Below, piece by piece: positions 48,475 to 59,561 of a DNA stretch of 64,000 nucleotides. Numbering within the stretch: the first letter of the stretch is position 1; each line of letters begins with the position of its first letter. The notes beneath the pieces were generated by a model. The model ran no database searches. It saw only the letters and a list, made by a program, of their open reading frames with translations, and had not been told where the DNA came from. Origin of the DNA: Neoroseomonas terrae (lineage in GTDB: Bacteria > Pseudomonadota > Alphaproteobacteria > Acetobacterales > Acetobacteraceae); contig NZ_JAAEDI010000022.1 of assembly GCF_018129025.1 (NCBI RefSeq), positions 45,146 through 109,145 on the forward strand, in the 5' to 3' direction. The translations under genes were made by a program, and so were the position numbers.

Positions 48475-49314
48475 ATGAAGGCGCTGCTGTGGGACCTCGC
48501 CTGTGGCGCCGCGCTGCTGCTGTCGATCGTCGCGCTGGTCGTCGCGGGGCGGGCCGCCGTGGCGTGGCGGCACGAACGGTCGCGCATCATCGGCATCCTG
48601 GTGGCCGCGGGGGCGTTGCTGGCAGGCATGGTCACCGCGGGCGCCGACATCCTCACCGACCAACCGGCTAAACTGATCGACTGGCTGCGCCTGCCTGGCG
48701 CGATAGCCTTGCCGGTCTTCGTCCTAGCCCTGCTCCGGTCCCTGCAGCGCCGCGACGCGCTGGCGCGGAACACGGCGCGCGACGCACCATTCGACCGCAT
48801 CACCGGCCTTGCCGGCCGCCCCCTGCTGCAGCGCCAGCTGGTGCCCGCCCTCGCCCGCTGCCGAAGGGAGGGCTCGCCCGCCATCCTGCTGGTGATCGGC
48901 ATCGACGGCCTGGCGGCGCTACGCGCGCAGCGCGGCCCGGGGCCCGCGACGGAGCTGCTGCGCGGCCTGGCCACGATCCTGGGCGATGCCACGCGCGCGG
49001 GCGACCTGGCCGGCCACGTCGAGGCCGATGTGCTCGCCGTACTTCTGACCGACGCCACCGGCGAGGCGGCCGAGAGCATTGCCGAGCGCCTGCGAGGCCT
49101 GGCCGCCGAGCACCTGGTGAATCCCGCGATGGATGGCCGGCGCATCACGGTCAGCGTCGGCATTGCCGAGGTGGGCGATGGCACGGAAACCGCGGCGCTC
49201 GAGGAAGCCATGTCGACGGCCACCGGCGCATACCGCGAAGCCCTGGCCGCCGGTGGCGACGGCATGCGCCTGGCGGCCGCCCCGCCGGCTCGCTCCGTTG
49301 CCTTCTCGGCCTGA
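48475..49314 (+). CDS. Membrane protein with degenerate GGDEF domain
   Basis: A 279-aa protein with three predicted membrane segments (about 8-30, 38-60 and 72-90), then a GGDEF-fold domain: IDGLAALRAQRGPGPATELLRGLATIL matches the family FDxFKxxND...GDxxL helix, and RRITVSVGIAEVG the SxGIA strand. Where GGDEF should be (183-187) the sequence reads EADVL, and the Mg-binding Asp is not evident, so diguanylate cyclase activity is unlikely. ATG 48475 is preferred over the frame opening at 48397. It may act as a signalling scaffold or GTP-independent sensor; unknown. Confidence 0.78.
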   Translation: MKALLWDLACGAALLLSIVALVVAGRAAVAWRHERSRIIGILVAAGALLAGMVTAGADILTDQPAKLIDWLRLPGAIALPVFVLALLRSLQRRDALARNTARDAPFDRITGLAGRPLLQRQLVPALARCRREGSPAILLVIGIDGLAALRAQRGPGPATELLRGLATILGDATRAGDLAGHVEADVLAVLLTDATGEAAESIAERLRGLAAEHLVNPAMDGRRITVSVGIAEVGDGTETAALEEAMSTATGAYREALAAGGDGMRLAAAPPARSVAFSA

Positions 49315-49399
49315 CGACGCAAGCTGAGAAGCGATACGCCTGAAGGGCTTGCCCTGCGCCACAGTTTCACGGCGCCGGCCGGTGCACTAGGATGCAGGC

Positions 49400-50059
49400 G
49401 TGAACCTTCTCGTCCCTCCCCGCGCGCGGCTGCAGGTCGAGGTCGTCTTCGACCTCGTCTGCCCGTGGTGCTACCTCGGGACGCGGCGTCTGCGGCGCGC
49501 GCTGCGGGCGAGGCCGGACGTGCTGGTGGACATCCTCTGGCGCCCCTTCCTGCTGAACCCGGACATCCCCTCGGCCGGGCTGCCGCGGCAGGAATTCCTC
49601 ACCCGCAAGTTCGGCGGCGAGGAACGCGCCCGACGGCTCTACGCCACCATCGCGGAACTCGGCCAGGCGGAGGGCGTGCCCTTCCGCTTCGACCGCATCC
49701 GCCGCATGCCTTCCAGCCTCGACGCGCACCGGATGGTCCGCTTCGCGACGCGCGAGGGCCTCGGCGACGCGATGGTTGACGTCCTGTTCCACGGCCACTT
49801 CGCCGAGGGCGCCGATATCAGCCATGGCGAAACGCTGTCGCAGCTCGGCGCGCGAATCGGGCTCGACCCGCTGGCGGTGCGGCGCTTTCTGGATTCGGGC
49901 GCCGATACCGATCAGGTGCATGCGGAGAATCTCCGTGCGCACCGGCTCGGCATCAACGGCGTGCCGTGCTTCGTCATCGCCGGTCAGCACGCCATCGCCG
50001 GTGCCCAGGAACCCGAGGTTCTGGAGCGCTTGCTGGACGTCGCGCTGGTGGAGGCCTGA
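49400..50059 (+). CDS. DsbA-family oxidoreductase (FrnE-like)
   Basis: A 219-aa thioredoxin-fold protein without signal peptide, so cytoplasmic. CPWC (C21-C24) lies in FDLVCPWCYLGTRRL; an all-helical insertion follows and the cis-Pro loop is GVPCFVIAG (GINGVPCFV). FrnE proteins and 2-hydroxychromene-2-carboxylate isomerases share this layout; CPWC plus the GVP(C/T)F loop favours FrnE-like disulfide chemistry. Start is GTG 49400 (AGGA 8-11 nt upstream). Confidence 0.88.
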   Translation: MNLLVPPRARLQVEVVFDLVCPWCYLGTRRLRRALRARPDVLVDILWRPFLLNPDIPSAGLPRQEFLTRKFGGEERARRLYATIAELGQAEGVPFRFDRIRRMPSSLDAHRMVRFATREGLGDAMVDVLFHGHFAEGADISHGETLSQLGARIGLDPLAVRRFLDSGADTDQVHAENLRAHRLGINGVPCFVIAGQHAIAGAQEPEVLERLLDVALVEA

Positions 50060-50126
50060 TCGAATCCGATGGGGGCCTTGCGCGGTCCGCCGACCGCGTC
50101 TAAGAGGGCGACCCCGCCGCAACGGG

Positions 50127-50199
50127 GGGCGCATAGCTCAGTGGTATGAGCGCCTGCTTGACACGCAGGAGGTCCGTGGTTCGATCCCACGTGCGCCCA
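50127..50199 (+). tRNA. tRNA-Val (GAC)
   Basis: Cloverleaf starting GGGCGCATAGCTCAGTGG, anticodon stem CCTGC/GCAGG around TTGACAC (anticodon GAC), T-loop TTCGATC, acceptor GGGCGCA/TGCGCCC, discriminator A and an encoded CCA at 50200-50202. It lies 67 bp downstream of the FrnE-like gene. Confidence 0.95.
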
Positions 50200-50202
50200 C
50201 CA

Positions 50203-50643
50203 TTCCCGTGATTGTGGCGTGGCCGAGATCCTGACTCTTCCTGATATTCTTCAGACGCCAGCCGGCCCGCATCTACGGGCCGTGGCTTCGCGCCATGCAC
50301 TGTCGCGCCGATGGCGGCTGACAATCCGCGCGCGGTCGCGCCGTGCGCGTCAGGGTGTCGTGCCTCCTCCTTCAGTCACCGCCGGCAAGGCGACCGCGTG
50401 CATCGGCCATCGGACTGAGCAAGGCGCAGCGGCGCGATCTGAGGCATCAGCAGGCGGCAGGTGCTGCCGGCCTGCACAAACAAGGAAACGGCGGTCCGAT
50501 GGCCTGCATCGGGCCGGCTGCGCACGGCGCGTGCCGCGCCCAGATCGTCCGCCAGCGCCAAGGCAGGCGGCCGGGTGGCCGCCGCCCACTGTTTGAGGGC
50601 TGACCAAAGGCAACTGCGGCTTCCGACCGCGGCGACGTCGCGA
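50203..50643. other. Intergenic stretch without a supported gene
   Basis: 441 bp between tRNA-Val and the outer-membrane protein gene. Several overlapping open frames exist on both strands but none has a recognisable product or good start. The only structure seen is a 7-bp hairpin CGGCCCG/CGGGCCG (50263-50282) 60 bp after the tRNA, without a T-run; it could be a weak tRNA terminator. Confidence 0.5.
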
Positions 50644-51444
50644 TCAGAAGCGGTAGCGGAAGCCCACGGCGAAGGTGTTCGCACCTTCATACACGCCGTT
50701 GTACGTGCCGAAGATGCCGCTGCGGTGCATGTAGCGCAGCGCCACCTCGTATTGCGGATAGTCCGGCAGAGCGAAGGTAATTTCCGGCGAGAAGAAGTTC
50801 AGCCACGCCGACTGGTTCTCCTCCGGCCGGGCATCCGTGCCGCGCTCCACCCGCGGCAGCCGCGTCACGAAGTCCGGTCCCATCGACAGGCCGACCGTCG
50901 TGTAGACGTAGTTCGTCCACGGAAATCCGTCGTAGCGGAGATAGGCGACAGCCCAGAACTCACCACCCTCGGTATCTCCGAAGCGATAGGCGCCGCCTGC
51001 CTCGAGGTCGAGCATGAAGAAGCGCCAGAAGCGCGCCACGCGGTACTGCACCGCGCCACCGACCAGCGTGTCGTCGCCCCAGGATCCGCTCCAGGGCTGG
51101 ACGATCAACTCGCGCAGATAGCCGTCCGCGACGGAGGAGCCGAGGAACAGCGTCGCCGACCAGGGCCGTGCGTCGGCCAGCGCGCGCGCGCGGTCGGCCG
51201 GGGAAAGGTGGGTTAGGTCCATCACCGGGCGCTGGGCCGTCGCGGCAGGCGGCGGCGTGACAGGCCCCGGCACGGGCGCGGGCTCCGACACCGGCGCAGC
51301 GACAGGCGCTGGCGCCGCACTCGGCGGCAACGCCTGCTGTCGGGTGGTCACGGAGCGATCGGGCGGCGGTCCCCCGGCGACCAGCAGGAAGGCGGCCACC
51401 GCCAGGGAGGCCAGGCGGGCCGGCCGGGAAAACTCAGCGATCAT
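50644..51444 (-). CDS. Outer-membrane beta-barrel protein, PagL/acyloxyacyl hydrolase-like
   Basis: A 266-aa exported protein. An N-terminal signal (about 1-26) is followed by a Pro/Ala-rich linker to residue 75 and a barrel domain ending in YRF with terminal Phe, the mark of BAM substrates. The end of the barrel has HRS (H240, S242), N-G at 249-250 and E253, resembling the H-x-S...N-x-G...E pattern of lipid A 3-O-deacylase PagL (H126, S128, E140) with one residue less. Enzyme activity is an inference. ATG 51444 begins the signal peptide; the frame is open to 51762. Confidence 0.65.
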   Translation of the reverse strand: MIAEFSRPARLASLAVAAFLLVAGGPPPDRSVTTRQQALPPSAAPAPVAAPVSEPAPVPGPVTPPPAATAQRPVMDLTHLSPADRARALADARPWSATLFLGSSVADGYLRELIVQPWSGSWGDDTLVGGAVQYRVARFWRFFMLDLEAGGAYRFGDTEGGEFWAVAYLRYDGFPWTNYVYTTVGLSMGPDFVTRLPRVERGTDARPEENQSAWLNFFSPEITFALPDYPQYEVALRYMHRSGIFGTYNGVYEGANTFAVGFRYRF

Positions 51445-51512
51445 GCAGGGAGCACCTTGCTCGGAACGATACTCGATTACGGCCGGGCTGCGCGGCTGGC
51501 AACTGTCACGGG

Positions 51513-54500
51513 TCACGCGGCCCGGGCGCGACGCACCAGCCTGGCCAGGGAAAGCAGCAGGTCCCGCGCCGCTTTCACCCGCTGCGGCAGGTCCATTTCC
51601 CGCAGCAGCGCGAGCTTGTGATCCGGCCGCAGCTTCACTTGCCCCTTCTGCGCCGTCACCCAGCCGACCAGCCCCGCCGGATCGGCGAAGCGGTTGCCGC
51701 GGAAGGACAGCACGACCCCTTTCGGCCCGGCATCGAGCTTCTCGACCCCCGCCTCCCGGCATAGCCGCTTGATGGTGACGACCTGAAGCAGGTTCTCGAC
51801 CTCGGGTGGCACGGGACCGAAGCGGTCGGCGAGTTCCGCCCCCATCGCGTCATTCTCGGCATCGGAGGCGAGCGACCCGATCCGGCGATAGAGACCGAGC
51901 CGAACCGGCAGGTCCGTCACATAGGTCTCGGGGATCAGGACCGGCAGCCCGAGATTGATCTGCGGCGTCCAGTCGCGCTCGGATTCCGCGCCATCCCTGC
52001 CCTGCCCCGCCTTGATGTCGGCGACGGCTTCCTCGAGCATCTGCTGGTACAGCTCGATACCGACCTCGCGGATCTGGCCCGATTGCTCCTCCCCGAGGAG
52101 GTTGCCCGCACCGCGGATGTCGAGATCGTGCGACGCCAAGGTGAAGCCGGCGCCGAGATTGTCGAGCGTCTGCATCACCTCGAGCCGCTTCTCGGCCGCC
52201 GCCGACAGCCGGTGCGACTGCGGCCAGGTGAGATAGGCATAGCCGCGCAGCTTCCCGCGCCCGACGCGCCCACGAAGCTGATAAAGCTGCGCCAGGCCGA
52301 ACATGTCGGCGCGATGGATCAGCAGCGTGTTCACCGCCGGCATGTCGAGCCCGCTTTCGACGATGTTCGTCGCCAGCAGCACGTCGTGCTTGCCGTCGCC
52401 GAACTCGGTCATGATGCGTTCGAGCTCGGTTGGGCTGATGCGGCCATGCGCCTGCACGACGCGCGCCTCGGGCACCATCTCGGCAAGGCGGTCGGCGACC
52501 TTCGCCATGTCCTCGATGCGCGGGACAACGCAAAAGACCTGGCCGCCGCGGAAACGCTCGCGCTGGATCGCCTCCCGCAGCACCACGGGGTCCCAGGGCA
52601 TGATGAAGGTGCGGACCGCCAGCCGATCGACCGGCGGCGTGGCGATCACGCTCATCTCGCGTACGCCGGTCAGCGCCAGTTGCAGCGTGCGCGGGATCGG
52701 CGTGGCGGTCAGCGTCAGAACATGCACATCGGTCTTGAGCGCCTTAAGCGCTTCCTTGTGTTTGACGCCGAAATGCTGCTCCTCATCGACGATGACGAGG
52801 CCAAGGTTGTCGAACTCGATGCCCTTGGCGAGCAGCGCATGGGTGCCGACGACGATGTTGATCGTCCCGTCCTTGAGGCCCGCGCGAACCTCGGCTGCCT
52901 CCTTCGCGGTCACCATGCGGGAGAGCTGTGCGACGCGCACCGGGAAGCCCTGGAAGCGCGCAGTGAAGGTGCGGGCGTGCTGGCGGGCGAGCAGTGTCGT
53001 CGGCACCACCACGGCGACCTGCGAGCCTGACATGGCGCTGACGAAGGCCGCGCGCAGCGCGACCTCGGTCTTGCCGAAGCCGACATCGCCGCAGATGAGC
53101 CGATCCATCGGCCGGCCGGCGGACAGGTCCTCCAGCACGTCGGCGATCGCGCGGGATTGGTCCTCGGTCTCGACAAAAGGGAAGCGGGCGCAGAATTCGT
53201 CCCACAATCCCTCCGGCGGCGTGGCCAGTGTGCCGTCCTTCATCCGCCGCACCGCGGCGGTGCGGATCAGCTCCCCTGCCATGTCGCGGATCCGCGACTT
53301 GGCCTTGGCCTTGCGGTTCTGCCAGGAGACCCCGCCGAGCTTGTCGAGCGCGACGCCCGCCGTCTCCGTGCCGAAGCGCGACAGGATCTCGATGTTCTCG
53401 ACCGGCACGAACAGCCGGTCGCCGCCGTCATAGGTCAGGCGGAGGCAGTCATGCGGGGCGCTGTTGACCTCAATGGCCTCCAGGCCTTCGTATCGGCCGA
53501 TGCCGTGGTCCTGGTGGACGACGAGGTCGCCCTCCGCGATCTCGGTGGCATCGGCGATGAACTGGTCGGCGCGGCGACGGCGGCGCGGTGGGCGAGCAAT
53601 GCGCTCGCCGAGCACGTCCTGCTCCGCCGTGACGGCGATCCCCTCCGCGACGAAACCGCGGTCGAGACCCATGACGACAAGCCCGACGACGCCCTCCGGC
53701 AGCGCGCGCGCGGCCTTCCAATCCTCGGCAGTCGCGGCGGCGATGCGGTTCTCGCGCAGCAGGTTCGCAAGGCGCTCGCGCGATCCCTTCGACCAGGCGG
53801 CGAGCAGCGGGCGCCGCTTCGCCTTCAACTGCGCAGCGGCCAGCCCGGCATAGGCGGTGAAAACGTTCTCCCCGGCTGTGCGCGCCTCGGTCAGCAGCGG
53901 GCCGGGGCGGCCGCCGGCCTCGATCCCCTTCGCACCCTCCGCCCCGCCGGCGAAGGGGCTGAATTGCAGGACCGGCGCGCCGGACAGCATGTCGTTCCAG
54001 CCCCCGCGGTCGAGATGCAGGGTCTGCGGCGGGGCCGGGCGGTAAGGCACTTCCCCCTCCGAGACGCGCACGGGCACGCGGCGGGCCTCGTAGTGGTCGG
54101 TGACCATCTCAAAGCGCGCCGAAGCGACGTCCTCCGCCTGGTGGTCCAGGCTGACGCTGGCGCCGGGCGCGTAGTCGAGCAGCGTCGCCATGTCCTCATG
54201 GAACAGGCCCGCCCAATGCTCCATCCCCGGATGCTTCCGTCCCGCGCTGACCGAGACGTAGAGCGGGTCTTCCGTCGCAGCCGCCCCGAACAGGTCGCGG
54301 TAGGCGGTGCGGAACCGGGCGCGGGAGGCTTCGTCGAGGGACACCTCGCCGACCGGGCGCAGGCGCAGTTCGGGCACGACCTTGCCGCTGCGCTGCGTCG
54401 CGGTGTCGAAGCGGCGGAGATCCTCGATCTCGTCGCCGAAGAAATCGAGCCGCACCGGGTCGGGCTGGCCGGCGGGATACAGGTCCACGATGCCGCCGCG

Positions 54501-54962
54501 CACAGCGTACTCGCCATGTTCCATCACCGTGCCGGTGCGATGATAGCCATTCGCTTCGAGGAACTCGGTCAGCGCTTCCGGCGCCACGCGCCCGCCCTTC
54601 GCGAGCGTCATGGTCGCGCCTTCGAAGGTCACGGGCGGCGGCACCTTCTGTGCAGCGGCGTTGACGGTGGTCAGCAGGATGCGCGGGCGGCTGGGCGTCT
54701 CCAGCAGCCGCGTCAGGGTCGCGACGCGCTCCGCGACGATCTCCGGGTTGGGGGAGACGCGGTCATAGGGCAGGCAATCCCAGGCCGGGAAGCGCAGCAC
54801 CTCGACCTCGGGGGCGAAGAAGGCGATGGCATCGGCCATGCGCGCCATGCGGGAATCGTCGCGACAGATGTGGATCACCGGCGCATCGGTCTCGGCGCGG
54901 CGGCGGCACAGCAGAAGGGCGTCGAAGCCCTCGGGGGCGCCATGGACGGTGACGGCCCTCAC
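51513..54962 (-). CDS. mfd: Transcription-repair coupling factor
   Basis: DNA translocase of 1149 aa that removes stalled RNA polymerase and recruits UvrA. UvrB-homology at the N-terminus (VEVLRFPAWDCLPYDRVSPNPEIVAERVATL), the RNA polymerase-interacting domain (EGDLVVHQDHGIGRYEGLE), Walker A GDVGFGKTEVALRAAF, DEEQ box, and the C-terminal TRCF D7 domain are all present. The GTG at 54962 overlaps the sdhE stop as GTGA; homology fits that start. Confidence 0.97.
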   Translation of the reverse strand: MRAVTVHGAPEGFDALLLCRRRAETDAPVIHICRDDSRMARMADAIAFFAPEVEVLRFPAWDCLPYDRVSPNPEIVAERVATLTRLLETPSRPRILLTTVNAAAQKVPPPVTFEGATMTLAKGGRVAPEALTEFLEANGYHRTGTVMEHGEYAVRGGIVDLYPAGQPDPVRLDFFGDEIEDLRRFDTATQRSGKVVPELRLRPVGEVSLDEASRARFRTAYRDLFGAAATEDPLYVSVSAGRKHPGMEHWAGLFHEDMATLLDYAPGASVSLDHQAEDVASARFEMVTDHYEARRVPVRVSEGEVPYRPAPPQTLHLDRGGWNDMLSGAPVLQFSPFAGGAEGAKGIEAGGRPGPLLTEARTAGENVFTAYAGLAAAQLKAKRRPLLAAWSKGSRERLANLLRENRIAAATAEDWKAARALPEGVVGLVVMGLDRGFVAEGIAVTAEQDVLGERIARPPRRRRRADQFIADATEIAEGDLVVHQDHGIGRYEGLEAIEVNSAPHDCLRLTYDGGDRLFVPVENIEILSRFGTETAGVALDKLGGVSWQNRKAKAKSRIRDMAGELIRTAAVRRMKDGTLATPPEGLWDEFCARFPFVETEDQSRAIADVLEDLSAGRPMDRLICGDVGFGKTEVALRAAFVSAMSGSQVAVVVPTTLLARQHARTFTARFQGFPVRVAQLSRMVTAKEAAEVRAGLKDGTINIVVGTHALLAKGIEFDNLGLVIVDEEQHFGVKHKEALKALKTDVHVLTLTATPIPRTLQLALTGVREMSVIATPPVDRLAVRTFIMPWDPVVLREAIQRERFRGGQVFCVVPRIEDMAKVADRLAEMVPEARVVQAHGRISPTELERIMTEFGDGKHDVLLATNIVESGLDMPAVNTLLIHRADMFGLAQLYQLRGRVGRGKLRGYAYLTWPQSHRLSAAAEKRLEVMQTLDNLGAGFTLASHDLDIRGAGNLLGEEQSGQIREVGIELYQQMLEEAVADIKAGQGRDGAESERDWTPQINLGLPVLIPETYVTDLPVRLGLYRRIGSLASDAENDAMGAELADRFGPVPPEVENLLQVVTIKRLCREAGVEKLDAGPKGVVLSFRGNRFADPAGLVGWVTAQKGQVKLRPDHKLALLREMDLPQRVKAARDLLLSLARLVRRARAA

Positions 54963-55258
54963 CGTTCGGCCCCCGGCGGCACGCCCGCGCCTGTCCGGCC
55001 GCATTCCTCGGCCATGCGGCGCAGCATGGGGCTGTCGGCCTCGGGCGGGATGCTCCGGCGACCCGAGAGCCAATCGGCCAGGTCCACGTCCCAGTGTTCG
55101 AGCACCGCCTCGATCTCATCCAGCTCGGCCTCGGTGAAGCCTGCGACATGGCGCGCGACGAAGCCGCCGATCATGAGATCGGCTTCCTTGGTGCCACGGT
55201 GCAGCGCCCGATAAACGAGGCGGCGGCGGCGGGGATCGAGGTCCTGGGGTTCGGGCAT
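54959..55258 (-). CDS. sdhE: Succinate dehydrogenase assembly factor SdhE
   Basis: Small FAD-assembly protein of 99 aa for succinate dehydrogenase flavinylation. The RGTKEAD motif at 21-27 matches the essential RGxxE. It begins MPEPQDLDPRRRRLVYRALHRG. It is transcribed with mfd, which it overlaps by 4 bp, and is divergent from recG with 27 bp between start codons; the sdhE-recG-mfd grouping is standard in Alphaproteobacteria. Confidence 0.93.
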   Translation of the reverse strand: MPEPQDLDPRRRRLVYRALHRGTKEADLMIGGFVARHVAGFTEAELDEIEAVLEHWDVDLADWLSGRRSIPPEADSPMLRRMAEECGRTGAGVPPGAER

Positions 55259-55285
55259 GGGCTCCGCCCTGGCATATAGAGGCCG

Positions 55286-57406
<2,121 letters not shown>

Positions 57407-57412
57407 CGGAGA

Positions 57413-57445
57413 TTGGAGAGGGTCTTGCCCCTCTCCAAGCTTCAC
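57413..57445 (-). repeat. Half copy of the extragenic repeat between recG and oppF
   Basis: On the minus strand GTGAAGCTTGGAGAGGGGC followed by ACCCTCTCCAA; 10-bp stem TTGGAGAGGG/CCCTCTCCAA (57413-57422 with 57429-57438). It matches the second hairpin and preceding GTGAGGTTT linker of the 75-nt unit; the first hairpin is missing. It may serve as a bidirectional terminator although no T-run is present. Confidence 0.65.
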
Positions 57446-57458
57446 GTCCGCGGCCGCG

Positions 57459-58370
57459 TCATGCCTGGTCCAGCACCCAATGCCCCGGCGACACTTCCTG
57501 CAGCCTCGCATCCGCCGGCGGCGTCACCGCCTCGTAGAAGATGCGCTGCCGGGCCTGCTCACGGTCCGGGTCCGGGATCGGCATCGCCGATATCAGAGCC
57601 TGCGTGTAGGGATGCCGTGCATCGGCGAACAGTTGCTCCGTGGCCGCCGTCTCCACGATGCGTCCGCGCAGCATCACCGCCACCCGGTGGCAGAGGTGCC
57701 GCACCATGGCGAGGTCGTGGGCGATGAAGAGGTAGGCGACGCCCATCTCCTCCTGCAGGTCCATGAACAGGTTCACGATCTGCGCCTGGATCGATACGTC
57801 GAGGGCGGTGATCGGTTCGTCGGCCACGATCAGCCGCGGCTCCACGGCGATGGCGCGGGCGATGCCGATGCGCTGGCGCTGGCCGCCGGAGAATTCGTGC
57901 GGGAAGCGGGTAGCGAAGCGCGGATTGAGGCCGACGCGCTGGAACAGGTCGGCGACCTTCTCCTGCCTCGCCTTCTTGTCCTTGATGATGCCGTGCGCCT
58001 CGAGCGGCTCGGCAACCGCATCGCCCACCCGCATGCGGGGGTTCAGGGAGGAGTACGGATCCTGGAAGACCACCTGCATGCGCCGCCGCATGGTCCGAAG
58101 CTGACCGCGGCGAAGCGAGGTGATCTCCTGGCCCTCGAAGTGGATCCGGCCCGCGGTCGCATCGTCCAGCCTCAGCACCAGCCGGCCGGTCGTGCTCTTG
58201 CCGGACCCCGATTCGCCGACGAGGCCGAGGGTCTCACCCGCTCCGACGGTGAAGGAGACGCCATCAACGGCCCGCACCCGATGCTCCTCGCGTCCGAAGA
58301 AGCCCTTGGTGATGAAGTGGCGGGTGAGGTTCTCGACCTCGAGGACCGGGCGGCCCGCTAGGGCGTTCAT
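57459..58370 (-). CDS. Peptide/nickel-type ABC transporter ATP-binding protein (OppF/DppF-like)
   Basis: ATPase of 303 aa. Walker A is GESGSGKST, the signature [14 protein letters not shown], Walker [14 protein letters not shown] (usual form DEPVSALD). An oligopeptide-transporter C-terminal region follows but the usual cysteine-containing CxFxxRCP segment is missing, so it may lack the Fe-S site described for some relatives. The ATG overlaps the upstream OppD-like stop by 4 bp. No permease genes flank it. Confidence 0.9.
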   Translation of the reverse strand: MNALAGRPVLEVENLTRHFITKGFFGREEHRVRAVDGVSFTVGAGETLGLVGESGSGKSTTGRLVLRLDDATAGRIHFEGQEITSLRRGQLRTMRRRMQVVFQDPYSSLNPRMRVGDAVAEPLEAHGIIKDKKARQEKVADLFQRVGLNPRFATRFPHEFSGGQRQRIGIARAIAVEPRLIVADEPITALDVSIQAQIVNLFMDLQEEMGVAYLFIAHDLAMVRHLCHRVAVMLRGRIVETAATEQLFADARHPYTQALISAMPIPDPDREQARQRIFYEAVTPPADARLQEVSPGHWVLDQA

Positions 58371-59404
58371 GCCGCACCTCCGGCCACCGCGGCCTCGGCG
58401 CGCAGCGGGCGCAGATCGTACCAGGCGGCAACCAGGTGGCCCGGCGCGGCGTCCGCCGCCTGGACCAGCGGTGGCACCTCCAAGTGGCAGCGTTCGGTCG
58501 CGAATCGGTTCCTCGGCGCGAAGGGATCGCCCTTGGGCGGGTCGGTCATGTCTGGCGGATAGCCGGGGATCTGCACGAGGCGCCTGCCCTTCTCGCCGAA
58601 TTTCGCCGGGGGGTCGTCATGGTCCGGCAAGGAATGCAGCAGGCCCCAGGTGTAGGCGCTGCGGGTGTCGTGGAAGACGGCGCGCGCCGGGCCACGCTCC
58701 TGGACGCGGCCGCCGTACATGACCTGCACATTGTCCGCGATGCCGGCGACGACACCCATGTCGTGCGTGATCCAGATCATCGCCATGCCGAGTTGCTTGC
58801 GCAGCCGCCGCATCAGATCGAGCACCTGCGCCTGCACCGTCACGTCGAGTGCCGTCGTCGGCTCGTCCGCGATCAGCAGTTTCGGTTCGCAGGCGATGCC
58901 GATCGCGATCATCGCGCGCTGCCGCATGCCGCCGGAGAACTGGTGCGGATACTGCTTCACCCGCCGCTGCGGCTCAGGAATGCCGACGAAGTCCAGCAAC
59001 TCCGCCGCGCGCGCCCACGCCGCCTTCTTTGACAGGCCAAGGTGCCTCCGCAGGCTCTCGACGATCTGGAAGCCCACGGTCAGCACGGGGTTCAGCGACG
59101 ACATCGGGTCCTGGAAGATCATGCCGATCTTGCCGCCCCGCAGGTCGCGCATCTCCTTCTCGGACATGGTCAGCAGGTCGCGGCCCTCGAACAGCGCCTG
59201 CCCGGCGGCGATGCGTCCGGGGGGCTTCGGGATCAGCCCCATCATGGCAAGCACGTGGACGCTCTTGCCGCTGCCGCTCTCCCCCACCACGGCGAGGGTC
59301 TCGCCCGCTTCGAGGCTGTAGGTCACGCCGGTGACCGCCTGGACGGTGCCGTCCCGCGTGTCGAACCGGACGGTGAGGTCACGGACGTCCAGAAGGGGTG
59401 CCAT
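58367..59404 (-). CDS. Peptide/nickel-type ABC transporter ATP-binding protein (OppD/DppD-like)
   Basis: ATPase of 345 aa. Walker A GESGSGKS, signature [14 protein letters not shown], Walker [13 protein letters not shown] and the switch [13 protein letters not shown] are present. The C-terminal oligopeptide domain contains [27 protein letters not shown], with a single Cys retained. ATG 59404 starts [10 protein letters not shown]; the frame to 59788 is read-through. A Fur-box-like palindrome lies 23-43 bp upstream. Permeases and binding protein must be encoded elsewhere. Confidence 0.92.
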   Translation of the reverse strand: MAPLLDVRDLTVRFDTRDGTVQAVTGVTYSLEAGETLAVVGESGSGKSVHVLAMMGLIPKPPGRIAAGQALFEGRDLLTMSEKEMRDLRGGKIGMIFQDPMSSLNPVLTVGFQIVESLRRHLGLSKKAAWARAAELLDFVGIPEPQRRVKQYPHQFSGGMRQRAMIAIGIACEPKLLIADEPTTALDVTVQAQVLDLMRRLRKQLGMAMIWITHDMGVVAGIADNVQVMYGGRVQERGPARAVFHDTRSAYTWGLLHSLPDHDDPPAKFGEKGRRLVQIPGYPPDMTDPPKGDPFAPRNRFATERCHLEVPPLVQAADAAPGHLVAAWYDLRPLRAEAAVAGGAA

Positions 59405-59426
59405 GAAGATTCCCTGGTCGCGTATA

Positions 59427-59447
59427 TATTGCGAATGATTCTTAATA
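59427..59447. promoter_or_regulatory. Fur-box-like palindrome upstream of oppD
   Basis: TATTGCGAATGATTCTTAATA is a 21-bp imperfect palindrome (16 of 20 flanking bases pair about the central G). Its core TGCGAAT-G-ATTCTTA matches the 7-1-7 Fur model TGATAAT-n-ATTATCA at 10 of 14 positions, and TGCGAATGATTCT is common in Fur sites of GC-rich bacteria. It overlaps the AT-rich region expected to hold the oppD promoter. Confidence 0.45.
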
Positions 59448-59561
59448 GCAGTCTTGCTGCATCGCAAGACATTGGCGGCCCACCGCATGCCGGGGGTTGC
59501 ATCCCCTCGCGACCGGTCTAAACCGCGCCTCTGCTCCCTCCAGCATCGTGACAGGGGAACC

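Noticed and set aside
50343..50613. Small proteins on either strand in the 50203-50643 gap
   Set aside because: No recognisable product, no clear SD, Arg/Ala-rich composition typical of chance frames.
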